A stretch of DNA of 35,932 nt from Microcaldota archaeon (GCA_021810375.1 JAJZJB010000006.1:1-35932); one strand, 5' to 3'; positions 24,986 through 34,525 are shown, numbered from the stretch's first letter. Notes: generated by a model from the sequence alone, not told the origin. Made by a program: numbers and translations.

Positions 24986-26359
24986 TCACCGAATAGATTT
25001 TTTCCCGTAGAAGAAATGTATTGGGGCTCCCAATGCGGCTTCCGCTGCCTCCTGCACCGCCTCTGAGAAAGTAGGGTGCGGGTGTATGGTATCCGCTATG
25101 TCCTCAACCGTGGCACCCATCTCTATAGCTAGTGCAGCCTCGCTTATCAGTGCATTCGCGTCCTCCCCGACGATCTCGATACCTCTGACAACGTTATCGC
25201 TGTCGTAAGCTATCTTGACGAATCCGGAAGTCTTGCCAAGAGAGATCGCCCGGCCTATCGCTGTCATGGGGAATTTCGTAATCGATATGCCTTCCCCCTC
25301 TATCGTTCCTGCTATTGCGACTTCAGGGTCGGAGAATATCACTGCTGGTATTACGAGGTTATCGAAGCCCGAGTTCCTCCCTGCAGCTACCTCTGCAGCT
25401 ACCACTCCCTGCCTTATGGCCTTGTGCGCCAACATGGGTTCGCCAGCAACATCCCCTATGGCCAGTATGTTTGGGTCGCTGGTCCTCATACCTGTGTCAA
25501 CCGTGATGAATCCTTTTGCGTCAAGCTTCACCTTCGTCGTCTCGAGGCTAAGCCCTTCGGTATACGGGGTCAGTCCTATCGCTACAACTATGACATCCGC
25601 AGCAACCTCCTCGCCATTGCTCAGCTTAACAGAGTTGCCTGTATGCGATACTGCTTCGGCTCCGGCATGGACCGTTATCCCAAGCTCCTCCATTCTCTTC
25701 TTTATCTCAGCCACGGCGTCCTTGTCGAAGCGCGAGAGTACGTCAGACCTTGCTATTATGTGTACCTTGGTTCCCATCTTCGCATACATGGTTCCTATCT
25801 CTACAGAAACATATCCCGCACCAAGTATTGCCATGGTAACCGGTATGCTGTCTAGCATTAGCGCCTGCTTGTAGTCGATCACATTGCCGCCCAGCTCAAA
25901 TCCCTTCATCTTCGCCGGTACGGATCCTGTTGCTATTATGGCCTTCTTGAAATCTAAGGACGTTCCGTTTGTAAGCTGCACGCTACTTGAAGAAAGGAAT
26001 GTCGCCGCGCCTTTAACCACCTCTATGCCGTTGGACTTACAGAGGAAATTCACTCCGTCCTCAAGCTTCTTCGAGACACCCATGCGCCATCCGTACATCG
26101 TCTTGGCATCAAGCGCTATGCCTGTGACGTTTATCCCCATCTTCTGCGCATTCTGGGCTTCATGGAAAAGATCCGCGATGTGTATAAGCGTTTTGGACGG
26201 TATGCAGGCATAGTTCAGGCAATGGCCCCCCATCTTATCCTTCTCGACAATGGTTACGCTAAGTCCTAGCTCCGCAGCCCTTATTGCAGCAACGTATCCG
26301 CCAACGCCTCCGCCTATCACTGCCAGGTCTACCTCTTCAGGAAGGGATCCCATAACCAT
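24986..26359 (-). CDS. lpdA: Dihydrolipoamide dehydrogenase (E3)
   Basis: GGGVGGYVAAIRAAELG; GGHCLNYACIPSKTLI redox-active disulfide; HPHPTFSEAVQEAA. Confidence 0.96.
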   Translation of the reverse strand: MVMGSLPEEVDLAVIGGGVGGYVAAIRAAELGLSVTIVEKDKMGGHCLNYACIPSKTLIHIADLFHEAQNAQKMGINVTGIALDAKTMYGWRMGVSKKLEDGVNFLCKSNGIEVVKGAATFLSSSSVQLTNGTSLDFKKAIIATGSVPAKMKGFELGGNVIDYKQALMLDSIPVTMAILGAGYVSVEIGTMYAKMGTKVHIIARSDVLSRFDKDAVAEIKKRMEELGITVHAGAEAVSHTGNSVKLSNGEEVAADVIVVAIGLTPYTEGLSLETTKVKLDAKGFITVDTGMRTSDPNILAIGDVAGEPMLAHKAIRQGVVAAEVAAGRNSGFDNLVIPAVIFSDPEVAIAGTIEGEGISITKFPMTAIGRAISLGKTSGFVKIAYDSDNVVRGIEIVGEDANALISEAALAIEMGATVEDIADTIHPHPTFSEAVQEAAEAALGAPIHFFYGKKSIR

Positions 26360-26363
26360 CTCA

Positions 26364-27605
26364 TCAGCCCAGCATCTCCAGGAATTCTGGATCCTCGAGA
26401 TACTTTATCAGCGTATTGCCAAACCTTACTGCATCGGCTCCATCAACAACCCTATGGTCGAACACTAGAGAGAAAGGCAACTGCTTGCCTATCTTGACCT
26501 GATTGCCCTCAACCATCGGCGTGTCCCGTATCAGGTGGACTCCTAGTATGGCAACTTCAGGAGGGTTTATTATTGGCACAGAGAGATACCCGCCGCCCAG
26601 GCTTCCTATATTTGTTATGGTGAAAGTGCTATCTCTCATCTCATCTATCGTTATGGCCTGTTTGTTGAGCTTGTCGCGTAGTTCCGCAAGCTCCTTGGCA
26701 ATCTGAACTATGCTCTTCTTATCCGCATCCCTTATCACCACCACCTTCAGCCCGTCATCGGCCTCCGCAGCGATGCCTATGTTGTAATACTTCTTCAGTA
26801 TCACCTCCTGTTTCTCATGGTCATAGCTGGCGTTGAACCTTGGATTCTCCTTAAGCGCAGCTATAGTCGCCTTTATGATGAAAGGCAGGAATGTTAGTTT
26901 GATACCCAGCCTCTCGGCATTGGGCTTCTCCCTCTTCAATATGCCGTACAGGTGGGTTGCGTTTATCAGGTCCATATGCGCTGCGCTAGGTATCGAAAGG
27001 GCAATCTCCATGTTCCTTGCTATGGCCTTGCGTGTCATGGAGAGCGGAACGCGTTCTACATCACCTCCATGTTTCTCCTCAAGGACCTCGGAGAATTTCG
27101 GTGCCGCTTTCTGTTGCTGCACCTGCTGCTTCTTTGCCATGTAGCTCCTGACGTCGTTTTCAAGTATCCTGCCGTTTGGTCCTGTGCCGGTTACCTGAGA
27201 AAGGTCAATCCCCAGCTCCCTTGCCAGATGCCTTACAGAAGGCGTGGCAAATGCCTCCCCCTGCTGTGGAACTGCAACGCGCTGCGATGTCACTGGCGCT
27301 TGCATTGATGATTCCCTATTCTCCTGCTGCTGCACCTGCTGTGCAGGCTGCATTGAAGTATTCTGTAATTCGGAGAGCTCGCCTACGTATGCTAATATAT
27401 CGCCGACCTTTACTATCGAGTCTTCCTTTGCAACCAGCTTTGCAACCCCGCTTATTGGCGCGGGTATATTGACAACTGCTTTATCAGTCTCTATCTGCAC
27501 CAGTGGCTGGTCCTCGTTCACCTGCTGCCCATCTTTGACAAGCCATTTCCTGAGATGCCCCTCTGTTATGCCCTCTCCAACGTCTACGAATTTGAGCGTT
27601 TTCAT
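26364..27605 (-). CDS. pdhC: 2-oxoacid dehydrogenase E2, dihydrolipoamide acyltransferase
   Basis: Lipoyl domain ETDKAVVNIPAPISG; peripheral-subunit-binding domain TPSVRHLARELGIDLSQVTGTGPNGRILENDV; catalytic DHRVVDGADAVRF. Confidence 0.96.
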   Translation of the reverse strand: MKTLKFVDVGEGITEGHLRKWLVKDGQQVNEDQPLVQIETDKAVVNIPAPISGVAKLVAKEDSIVKVGDILAYVGELSELQNTSMQPAQQVQQQENRESSMQAPVTSQRVAVPQQGEAFATPSVRHLARELGIDLSQVTGTGPNGRILENDVRSYMAKKQQVQQQKAAPKFSEVLEEKHGGDVERVPLSMTRKAIARNMEIALSIPSAAHMDLINATHLYGILKREKPNAERLGIKLTFLPFIIKATIAALKENPRFNASYDHEKQEVILKKYYNIGIAAEADDGLKVVVIRDADKKSIVQIAKELAELRDKLNKQAITIDEMRDSTFTITNIGSLGGGYLSVPIINPPEVAILGVHLIRDTPMVEGNQVKIGKQLPFSLVFDHRVVDGADAVRFGNTLIKYLEDPEFLEMLG

Positions 27606-27607
27606 GT

Positions 27608-28576
27608 TTATGCCTCCATTACCTTGTCTATCGCCTGCGATACCTTCAGCGCATTCGGCACATAGAATTTCTCGTATCCGGGGAACGGGTACGGCATGCT
27701 CGGAGATCCGACCCTGACTATGGGCGCATCGAGCTCAAAGATCGCCTTCTCCGCGATCCTTGCAGAAATCTCTGCTCCTACGCCGAAGCTCAGCGAGGCC
27801 TCGTGCGCTATTACTACCCTTCCTGTCTTCTTCACGCTTGCAAGTATTGCATCCTCATCAAGAGGATTTATGGTCCTAAGGTCTATTATCTCCGCATCAA
27901 GATTCTTCTTGGCAACGACATCTTTAACTACGGGAACCATTGTGCCGTATGTTACTATTGTAAGGGCGCTTCCTTCCCTCACTACGCTTGCCTTTCCTAT
28001 AGGCACTTCATATGCCTCGTCCGGCACCTCCTGTTTGAAGAGCCGGTAAAGCTTCGTAGGCTCTAGGAATATCACCGGGTCGTTCATGCGAAGCGCCTTT
28101 ATCATAAGTCCCTTCGCATCGTATGGCGTTGACGGTTCAACAACAATCAAGCCGCCCATGTGTGCATAATACGTCTCCGGGCTCTCCGAATGGTGCTCCA
28201 AAGTCCTTACGCCTCCGCTTACCGGGGTCCTGACCACCATGGGGAGCTGTATCGTCGACCGTGACCTGCTTCTATACCGAGCTGCGTGGTTGACGAGTTG
28301 AGAGAAACCGAGGAACATGAATCCCGCAAATTGTGCTTCGGGTACCGGGTGCAGCCCTCCTATTGCCATTCCTATTGCAGTGCCCATTATGCCAGACTCT
28401 GCAAGCGGCGTATCGATAACCCTCTTTTCCCCAAACTTGTCCATGAGCCCGTCCGTGACCCTGAAGACTCCGCCGTCCCTGCCTATATCCTCCCCTAGGA
28501 GCACAACATTCTCATTCTCACGCATTCCCAGTTCTAAGGCGCTATTAAGCGCCGTTACCATATTGATTTGCATCAT
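27608..28576 (-). CDS. pdhB: 2-oxoacid dehydrogenase E1 beta subunit
   Basis: VVLLGEDIGRDGGVFRVTDGLMDKFGEKRVIDTPLAESGIMGTAIGMA; FPGYEKFYVP. Confidence 0.96.
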   Translation of the reverse strand: MMQINMVTALNSALELGMRENENVVLLGEDIGRDGGVFRVTDGLMDKFGEKRVIDTPLAESGIMGTAIGMAIGGLHPVPEAQFAGFMFLGFSQLVNHAARYRSRSRSTIQLPMVVRTPVSGGVRTLEHHSESPETYYAHMGGLIVVEPSTPYDAKGLMIKALRMNDPVIFLEPTKLYRLFKQEVPDEAYEVPIGKASVVREGSALTIVTYGTMVPVVKDVVAKKNLDAEIIDLRTINPLDEDAILASVKKTGRVVIAHEASLSFGVGAEISARIAEKAIFELDAPIVRVGSPSMPYPFPGYEKFYVPNALKVSQAIDKVMEA

Positions 28577-29673
28577 TCCCCACCCTCTTCTCCCTGCCAG
28601 AAGTTATTCTTCAATGCGTCGTCAAGTTCGTTCTGCAAGACCTGCGGCACAAAGCTATATACGTGTTTGAACATGACTGTCGGATCTTCCTTGAATTGCT
28701 CTGCCTTCTCAACCGCAGCGTCTATTGCTTTTGCATGCTCATCCAGTGTCTTCTTATCGAGCTCATCATTCCATAATCCCTTCGCCTCCAGATACTTCCT
28801 TATGCGCAGTATGGGATCCCTGGCCTTCCATATCTCAACATCTGCATCAGGTCTATATTTTGTCGGATCGTCAGCCGTTGTATGTATGCCCATCCTGTAC
28901 GTCATGCACTCGATTACTGTGGGCCCGTACTTTGCGTTCTCTATTGCCTCTTTTGTAGCCTTATAGACTGCAACAACGTCATTCCCGTCTACCTGTACGC
29001 ACGGTATTCCTGCAGCGAATGCCTTCTGGGCAAGGGTCTGCGATGCAGTCTGGTTCTTCCTTGGCACTGATATGGCCCATTCATTGTTCTCTATTATAAT
29101 AACGAGCGGAGCCCTCCATACTCCTGCAAAATTCATGGCCTCGTAGAAATCGCCCTCTGAGGTTCCCCCATCTCCTACATAAGCTACAACAACGGCATCC
29201 TTGCCTGCATACCTCTGTGCGAATGCGAGCCCTGCAGCATGCGGCATCTGCGTGGCAACCGGTACAGCTATCGGAGTGCCGCCTACATTCTTGGGATAGG
29301 CATTTCCTTCCTCGTATCCTCTCCAGTATATGAACATGTACTCAAGAGGTATGCCCCTCACAATGTACACGCCGTGCTGCCTGAATGCGGGAACAAAAAG
29401 GTCATCCTTTCTCATTGCGCTTGCGCTTCCTATCTGTGTTGCCTCCTCCCCCAGCAGCGGGGCATACGTTACTGCCCTGCCCTGCCTCTGCAGGCTCAGC
29501 ACCTTTGCATCAAATGCCCTGGCGTAGAGCATGTTCTTGTACATCTCCGCTATCTTTGCATCATCTATGTCATTTGGGAAACGTGCAGGGTCTGCATTCC
29601 CATTCTCATCTATTACCTGCAGATACTTTACCTCTCCGCTGAATACGCTGGTTTCCAGAATAAACACCTGCAA
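28573..29673 (-). CDS. pdhA: 2-oxoacid dehydrogenase E1 alpha subunit
   Basis: TPP motif VGDGGTSEGDFYEAMNFAGVWRAPLVIIIENN; non-ATG start (TTG or GTG). Confidence 0.95.
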   Translation of the reverse strand: MQVFILETSVFSGEVKYLQVIDENGNADPARFPNDIDDAKIAEMYKNMLYARAFDAKVLSLQRQGRAVTYAPLLGEEATQIGSASAMRKDDLFVPAFRQHGVYIVRGIPLEYMFIYWRGYEEGNAYPKNVGGTPIAVPVATQMPHAAGLAFAQRYAGKDAVVVAYVGDGGTSEGDFYEAMNFAGVWRAPLVIIIENNEWAISVPRKNQTASQTLAQKAFAAGIPCVQVDGNDVVAVYKATKEAIENAKYGPTVIECMTYRMGIHTTADDPTKYRPDADVEIWKARDPILRIRKYLEAKGLWNDELDKKTLDEHAKAIDAAVEKAEQFKEDPTVMFKHVYSFVPQVLQNELDDALKNNFWQGEEGGE

Positions 29674-29701
29674 CTAAACATAAATCAAAAGAATTATTAT
29701 A

Positions 29702-30397
29702 CTAAGTACTATCTGCATTTATTCCGAGCACGCTGAGTTTCTTCACGCCTTGCTCTCTGTCTGGCATTTCGCTGCCCCGTCTTACAACTCCTGTCGCTAC
29801 AAGCAGGTCGTTGATCATGCTTCTGCTAGCCCTAACCCCGACCATGTTTGCCCCGAAAAGATCGGTCCCGTAGAGTTTCGCACCACGGATGTCAGCTCCT
29901 TTGAGGTCCGCACCCCTAATGTATGCCCCCCTAAGGTCCGCAAGCCTCAAGTCTGCGCCACGCAAGAAAGCGCCCCACATATACGCATCTGTAGCAACAG
30001 CCCTGAACAGTTTCGCATAGCCCAGGTAAGCGCCGCTCAAGTTGGCGCCTTTTAGGTCCGCATTTCTGATGTCTGCGTAACCCAGGTTCGCGCCGCCAAG
30101 GTTGGCAGTCTCAAGGTCTGCGTGCGCAAGCCTCGCATAGCCCAGGTCTGCTCCTCCCATGTTCACACCCCTTAAGTATGCCTTTTCCATTGTGCATTCC
30201 CCAAGGTCTGCCCCTCCCAGGTTTGCCCCCTTCATCCTTATGCCATTAAGGTTTGCATGCCTGAGCCTGGCCCCTCCCATGGCTGATCCGCCAAGGTCAT
30301 ATGCTATACTCTTGAGGTCCTTCCTAAGCGCCATCATGCCCCTGCCTGTTGCGTATGTACCTGCCATAATATTCTTGACAACGTCATTCTTGTCCAT
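29702..30397 (-). CDS. Pentapeptide-repeat protein
   Basis: Tandem A(D/N)LxG: GANLGGADLGECTMEKAYLRGVNMGGADLGYARLAHADLETANLGGANLGYADIRNADLKGANLSGA. Confidence 0.95.
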   Translation of the reverse strand: MDKNDVVKNIMAGTYATGRGMMALRKDLKSIAYDLGGSAMGGARLRHANLNGIRMKGANLGGADLGECTMEKAYLRGVNMGGADLGYARLAHADLETANLGGANLGYADIRNADLKGANLSGAYLGYAKLFRAVATDAYMWGAFLRGADLRLADLRGAYIRGADLKGADIRGAKLYGTDLFGANMVGVRASRSMINDLLVATGVVRRGSEMPDREQGVKKLSVLGINADST

Positions 30398-30428
30398 GCA
30401 ATTCCAAGGAAAGCCGAAGCACCCAACA

Positions 30429-30458
30429 CTATTTAAATAACCCGGATGTTATAAATAG
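30429..30458. promoter_or_regulatory. Divergent promoter with mirrored TATA-like elements (CTATTTA...TAAATAG)
   Basis: ACTATTTAAATAACCCGGATGTTATAAATAGC between divergent genes starting at 30397 (-) and 30495 (+). Confidence 0.55.
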
Positions 30459-30494
30459 CTAATTCTACAGGAAGGCAGCAGGTCAGATGTATAA

Positions 30495-31229
30495 ATGGAC
30501 GCTTTGATATTGTGTGGAGGATTTGCAACCAGGCTTGAGCCGATAACGCTATTCGTGCCAAAGCCCCTGCTCCCCATACGCGGCAGGCCGATACTTGACT
30601 ATATCCTCGAGAATGTGGCAAGAAACGGGGTAAACCGCATAGTCGTTTCTACCAACAGGAAGTTTGCCGATCAATTCACATACTGGAAGACGCACAGGGA
30701 GAACAACGGGTTAAACCGCCAGATAGAAATGGTGATAGAGCCATCAATGCACAACGGCGAGAAGTTCGGCGCAATTCGCGGCATACAATACGCAATAGAA
30801 AAGTCAAGGTTTAGCGATGCTCTGATAGTGATAGCCGGGGACAACTTCTACGATTTCGACCTTTCCGCCCTCATCGCCCGGTTCGAAGAGACAAAGAAGC
30901 CAACAATAGCCGTATTCGACATCGGCTCTATCGAAGAGGCAAAGAGGTTCGGCGTTGTAAGCATGAAGGGAAACAGGATTGTCGACTTCCAGGAAAAGCC
31001 CGAATCGCCTAAGTCCACCCTGATAAGCACTGGAATATACGTATTTCCCGGCAAGACGCTTGCCAAGTACAAGGAGTACCTGGCCGACAAGAACAATCCG
31101 GATGCGCCGGGCTATTTCCTGCAGTGGCTGATCAAAAGAACAGAGCTCGAAGCAGTAGTCTACAAGGGCAAGTGGTTTGACGTAGGTACTATAGAGACTT
31201 ACAAGAAGGTCTTCGACATGCATCTCTGA
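30495..31229 (+). CDS. NDP-sugar pyrophosphorylase (sugar nucleotidyltransferase)
   Basis: MDALILCGGFATRLEPITLFVPKPLLPIRGRPILDYILENV; GDNFYDFDL; KWFDVGTIETY. Confidence 0.93.
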   Translation: MDALILCGGFATRLEPITLFVPKPLLPIRGRPILDYILENVARNGVNRIVVSTNRKFADQFTYWKTHRENNGLNRQIEMVIEPSMHNGEKFGAIRGIQYAIEKSRFSDALIVIAGDNFYDFDLSALIARFEETKKPTIAVFDIGSIEEAKRFGVVSMKGNRIVDFQEKPESPKSTLISTGIYVFPGKTLAKYKEYLADKNNPDAPGYFLQWLIKRTELEAVVYKGKWFDVGTIETYKKVFDMHL

Positions 31230-31273
31230 TCCTAGAATAAATAAATAAATAGCACTGCATTAAAGCTATATTG

Positions 31274-31546
31274 ATGTCGTTTACATTTGCCTCAAGGCAG
31301 CGAACCGGTGAGCAAAAGGCAATGCTCGCTGCAGCTGAGAAGCTAAGCCCAGAGCTGTACAAGCTGCCTGGCGTAATGACTGTTGGGGTCCTGATGTCTG
31401 ATAACCCCTGCAAGCTCATAGTAAGGATAAAGCATGTATGGAAGAACCCCGAGGTGCTGGAAAAGATCAGGGAAACACTAAAGCAAACCGGTCTGCCTTA
31501 CGTGATACAGGACGTGAGCAAAATAGACGCGAAGAAAAGGATCTAG
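31274..31546 (+). CDS. Hypothetical small protein, 90 aa
   Basis: ORF MSFTFASRQRTGEQKAMLAAAEKLSPELYKLPGVMTVGVLMSDNPCKLIVRIK...; coding-like composition, upstream TATA-like sequence. Confidence 0.6.
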   Translation: MSFTFASRQRTGEQKAMLAAAEKLSPELYKLPGVMTVGVLMSDNPCKLIVRIKHVWKNPEVLEKIRETLKQTGLPYVIQDVSKIDAKKRI

Positions 31547-32682
31547 TGTACCTCTCTCATAAGCGCAGTGTATAATCGTGCCAGTTTGCCTAGACTCTTC
31601 CTAGAAACCCATTCGTTCTGCGCATGTATATTTCCACCTGCAGGACCTATGGTAACGATTGGCAGTTTTAGTGAATTGAAAAGCACGTTGTCATCAGCAA
31701 CCGAGCTGCCATAATTCAGCCTGGGCTCCCCTACCGTGCTTTTAACCACCTTAAGTATCTTTCTTATGGTCTTGTTCTTGGTGTCGTTAAGATATGGCTC
31801 TATGTACGGCGTCTCCCTCTTCTTCACGTATACCATTACGCGGGTAAGTTCATGGAGCCTACCCCTAGCATGCATATCCGCTACAAGCATCTCAACTCTC
31901 CTCTTCGCGTCGGCAACAGTGCTTGGTGGCACAAGTTGTATGTCAAACTCCATGTGAGCCGAGTCTGGAACCGATAGACTTGTTGCTTTGCCCTCAAGCC
32001 TGCTGACGAATATGCCTTCCCTTCCTAGTCTCCTGTTGTATAAAAGCCTGAATTTTTTTACCGACTCGGCTATCTTGGCAGCTTCATCTATGGCATTTAT
32101 GCCCCTTTGCGCATTTGCCCCATGTGACGCAAGTCCCCGGATATCCAATGCTATCACTGTCCTCCCCCTCCTACCCATAGTGACTACGTTAGCGCCTCCT
32201 GTGTAGTGCTTAGAATCTCCGGGTTCGCATGATAAAGCAAAGAGTATATTCCTGAACCAGTTTTGTTTCTCAATAACTGCTTTCCATACCCCTTCTGATA
32301 TATTCTCCTCTCCTACACAGAAAAGAAGTTTTATCTTTCTGTCAGTATCTAAAGTTATTGCATTTAGTATCGCCGAGATTCCTCCTTTCATGTCACAACT
32401 TCCAAGCCCGTAAAGTCTGTCGTTGTCCCTTGTAAGTTCAAAAGGATCGTTTCTCCAGTTTCCATACCTGGGGACTGTGTCCATGTGCCCATAAAACATT
32501 ATCGGCTTAGACTTGTTTCCGCGCTCTGCTAAAATATTAAATCTGTTCCTTGACAGATATTGGCGCTGGGTTGTAAAACCGTACTCCTCCAAGTATGATT
32601 CTATGAACTGCCCTATCCTTCCTTCGTTAGGGAAAGCAGAATCTATTCTAACAAGGCGCTTCAATATTTGTTCTATCTGCAT
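31543..32682 (-). CDS. M20 family metallopeptidase/deacylase (ArgE/DapE/CPG2 type)
   Basis: FYGHMDTVPRYGNW; GLGSCDMKGGISA; VGEENISEGVW; GNIHAQNEWV. Confidence 0.92.
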   Translation of the reverse strand: MQIEQILKRLVRIDSAFPNEGRIGQFIESYLEEYGFTTQRQYLSRNRFNILAERGNKSKPIMFYGHMDTVPRYGNWRNDPFELTRDNDRLYGLGSCDMKGGISAILNAITLDTDRKIKLLFCVGEENISEGVWKAVIEKQNWFRNILFALSCEPGDSKHYTGGANVVTMGRRGRTVIALDIRGLASHGANAQRGINAIDEAAKIAESVKKFRLLYNRRLGREGIFVSRLEGKATSLSVPDSAHMEFDIQLVPPSTVADAKRRVEMLVADMHARGRLHELTRVMVYVKKRETPYIEPYLNDTKNKTIRKILKVVKSTVGEPRLNYGSSVADDNVLFNSLKLPIVTIGPAGGNIHAQNEWVSRKSLGKLARLYTALMREVH

Positions 32683-32698
32683 AATTTCACGTCAAAGG

Positions 32699-33745
32699 CT
32701 AGTCTCTTAAGGCAACGCGTATAACGTCAAGGTCCTGCCTTGTTAGATAATTTACAACTAGCGTCTCGTAGTTTTCGTCTACCTTTGCATGGTAAGGCAG
32801 CATCCCAAACGGAACTCCGGTCCTTCCGTTCACGTCAAACACACTGAGATCGAAGTGTCTTCCTTGCGTTGCAGCTACATTAAGCGTCGGTGCCGTTATC
32901 ACAGTCTCGGCGTAGACTACGTTGAGGCCCATTGCCCTGTGATTCTCGCTTATGTGCCTGAGAAGCTCCGAAGAAACTGCAGAATAAACCCCGTTATTCT
33001 GGAACTGTTCCAGCACAGTGCTATCTGTTATCTCAAGTATCCTAAGAGCTTGCCCTGTATCAAGATTTATCGTTGCCACTTCGCCTACGGTTATTCCTGC
33101 CGGCTGCCCGTTTTTATACGCAGCAACTACTATATTGGCTTCGTTCTCAACAATCCGCAGCACCGCTTCTGGGGTCTTATACCCATGATTGCCTAGCAGC
33201 GCCACAAATGACTCTGGGTTGGCTTCCACATCCTCGCGTGTGATCCTCCCAGTAGTGACATCTTCAGCCCTTTTACGCAGGGCCATCGGGTTGAAGCTCT
33301 TCTCCTTCGCCTTGTTTATCACATCGAAATAATCCATTACTTTGTCTCTGGGTGGTAGTCCCTGCCCTCCTCCATTCCTTCCTGACTTATTGTGTCCCTG
33401 GTAGATTATGGAGAAACCAGAAAGCCCATCTCCCTGAAGAGGTATTCTAGCCTCGACGTGCCTGAGCTCATGTATCAAATCGTCCCTAACCACTGCTCTT
33501 ATGCTTAACCTAGTATAAGCCTCACTATCATTAACTGCACGCATTCCCTCAAAGAAAAGCCTGTCCAAATCGCAGGTCCTTTCCGGGCTATCTACTACCT
33601 CAGGTATGAAGCCCTTCAGCCTCTCTGCCGGTGTAGGTGATATCTGCCCTATCGGCCCTTGGCTTGTCCTGATCATCTCGTTCACAAAGTAGTCATTGAA
33701 CGTGCCTAACCTTGCAATCCGTGGTCTAATAGTGTTCATTTTCAT
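32699..33745 (-). CDS. Hypothetical protein with HExxH motif and GNAT-like C-terminal half
   Basis: DDLIHELRHVEARIPL; LRILEITDSTVLEQFQNNGVYSAVSSELLRHISENHRAMGLNVVYAETVITAPTLNVAATQGRHF. Confidence 0.75.
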   Translation of the reverse strand: MKMNTIRPRIARLGTFNDYFVNEMIRTSQGPIGQISPTPAERLKGFIPEVVDSPERTCDLDRLFFEGMRAVNDSEAYTRLSIRAVVRDDLIHELRHVEARIPLQGDGLSGFSIIYQGHNKSGRNGGGQGLPPRDKVMDYFDVINKAKEKSFNPMALRKRAEDVTTGRITREDVEANPESFVALLGNHGYKTPEAVLRIVENEANIVVAAYKNGQPAGITVGEVATINLDTGQALRILEITDSTVLEQFQNNGVYSAVSSELLRHISENHRAMGLNVVYAETVITAPTLNVAATQGRHFDLSVFDVNGRTGVPFGMLPYHAKVDENYETLVVNYLTRQDLDVIRVALRD

Positions 33746-33862
33746 CCGCTTGCCAGTGCTGCTATAACAATGAATTCCCTGATATATATAAACTATGTTA
33801 CTGCAATAACAAAAGTGTTATAAGTCTGTGGGTGGTATATATAACAGAGAGGTGAGGCTTTT

Positions 33863-34525
33863 TTGGTAACAGTGTCACATGTTGTAACAAGGATTCTTGA
33901 GGACATGCCCTTCCTTGAGGAAGCTCTTGTCCGCGATATAATAAACTACGCATATCTTGCCGAGATGATCAAGCCGCAGGTGGAGCAGGAGATGAGGAAG
34001 CATGTCAAGCGCGCAGCGATAGTCATGGCCATACGGCGGTTCAGGGAGACGCTCAGGAGCGGCTCTGTAGAGGCGCTTCACGTGGATTTCAAGGAGAGCG
34101 ACATCACCGTAAGATCAGGCATATTCGAGATAACTGTTGTAAAGGACAGAAATACTATAGAGCATATGCAGAAGCTATACGACATGGTTGATGTGCAGAA
34201 AGGTGATCTTCTTACAATAACCCAGGGCCTTTATGAGATAACGATCCTTTCCAACTCGAAGTACAAGCCCGAGATCCAGAAGCTCTTCGCAAAAGATCAA
34301 ACGCTCCGGGTTATCGACGGACTCTCATCGCTGATGGTAAAGGTTTCTATCGAAGCTGCCGACGCCGTGGGCCTGCTCTACATGCTTGTCAAGGCGCTGA
34401 GCTGGAATAACATAAACATAGTAGAGGTTGTCTCGACCCTTACAGAAGAAATCTTTATCATAAAAGAGGATGACACGGCAGTTGCATTCAATGCGGTCAA
34501 AGGCCTTGTTAAAGAGAGCAGGTAA
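33863..34525 (+). CDS. ACT-domain-like regulatory protein (aspartokinase-type ACT)
   Basis: KVSIEAADAVGLLYMLVKALSWNNINIVEVVSTLTEEIFIIKEDDTAVAFNAVKGL; TTG start preceded by GAGAGGTGAGG. Confidence 0.75.
   Translation: MVTVSHVVTRILEDMPFLEEALVRDIINYAYLAEMIKPQVEQEMRKHVKRAAIVMAIRRFRETLRSGSVEALHVDFKESDITVRSGIFEITVVKDRNTIEHMQKLYDMVDVQKGDLLTITQGLYEITILSNSKYKPEIQKLFAKDQTLRVIDGLSSLMVKVSIEAADAVGLLYMLVKALSWNNINIVEVVSTLTEEIFIIKEDDTAVAFNAVKGLVKESR

Noticed and set aside
31230-31273. AATAAATAAATAAATAG short tandem repeat
   Set aside because: Only about four units and overlapping a likely TATA/termination region; not informative
22692-33813. Shared 11-mer GCAATAACAAA at 22692 and 33803, both in promoter regions
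   Set aside because: Short match between AT-rich intergenic sequences; plausible by chance and no further similarity around it
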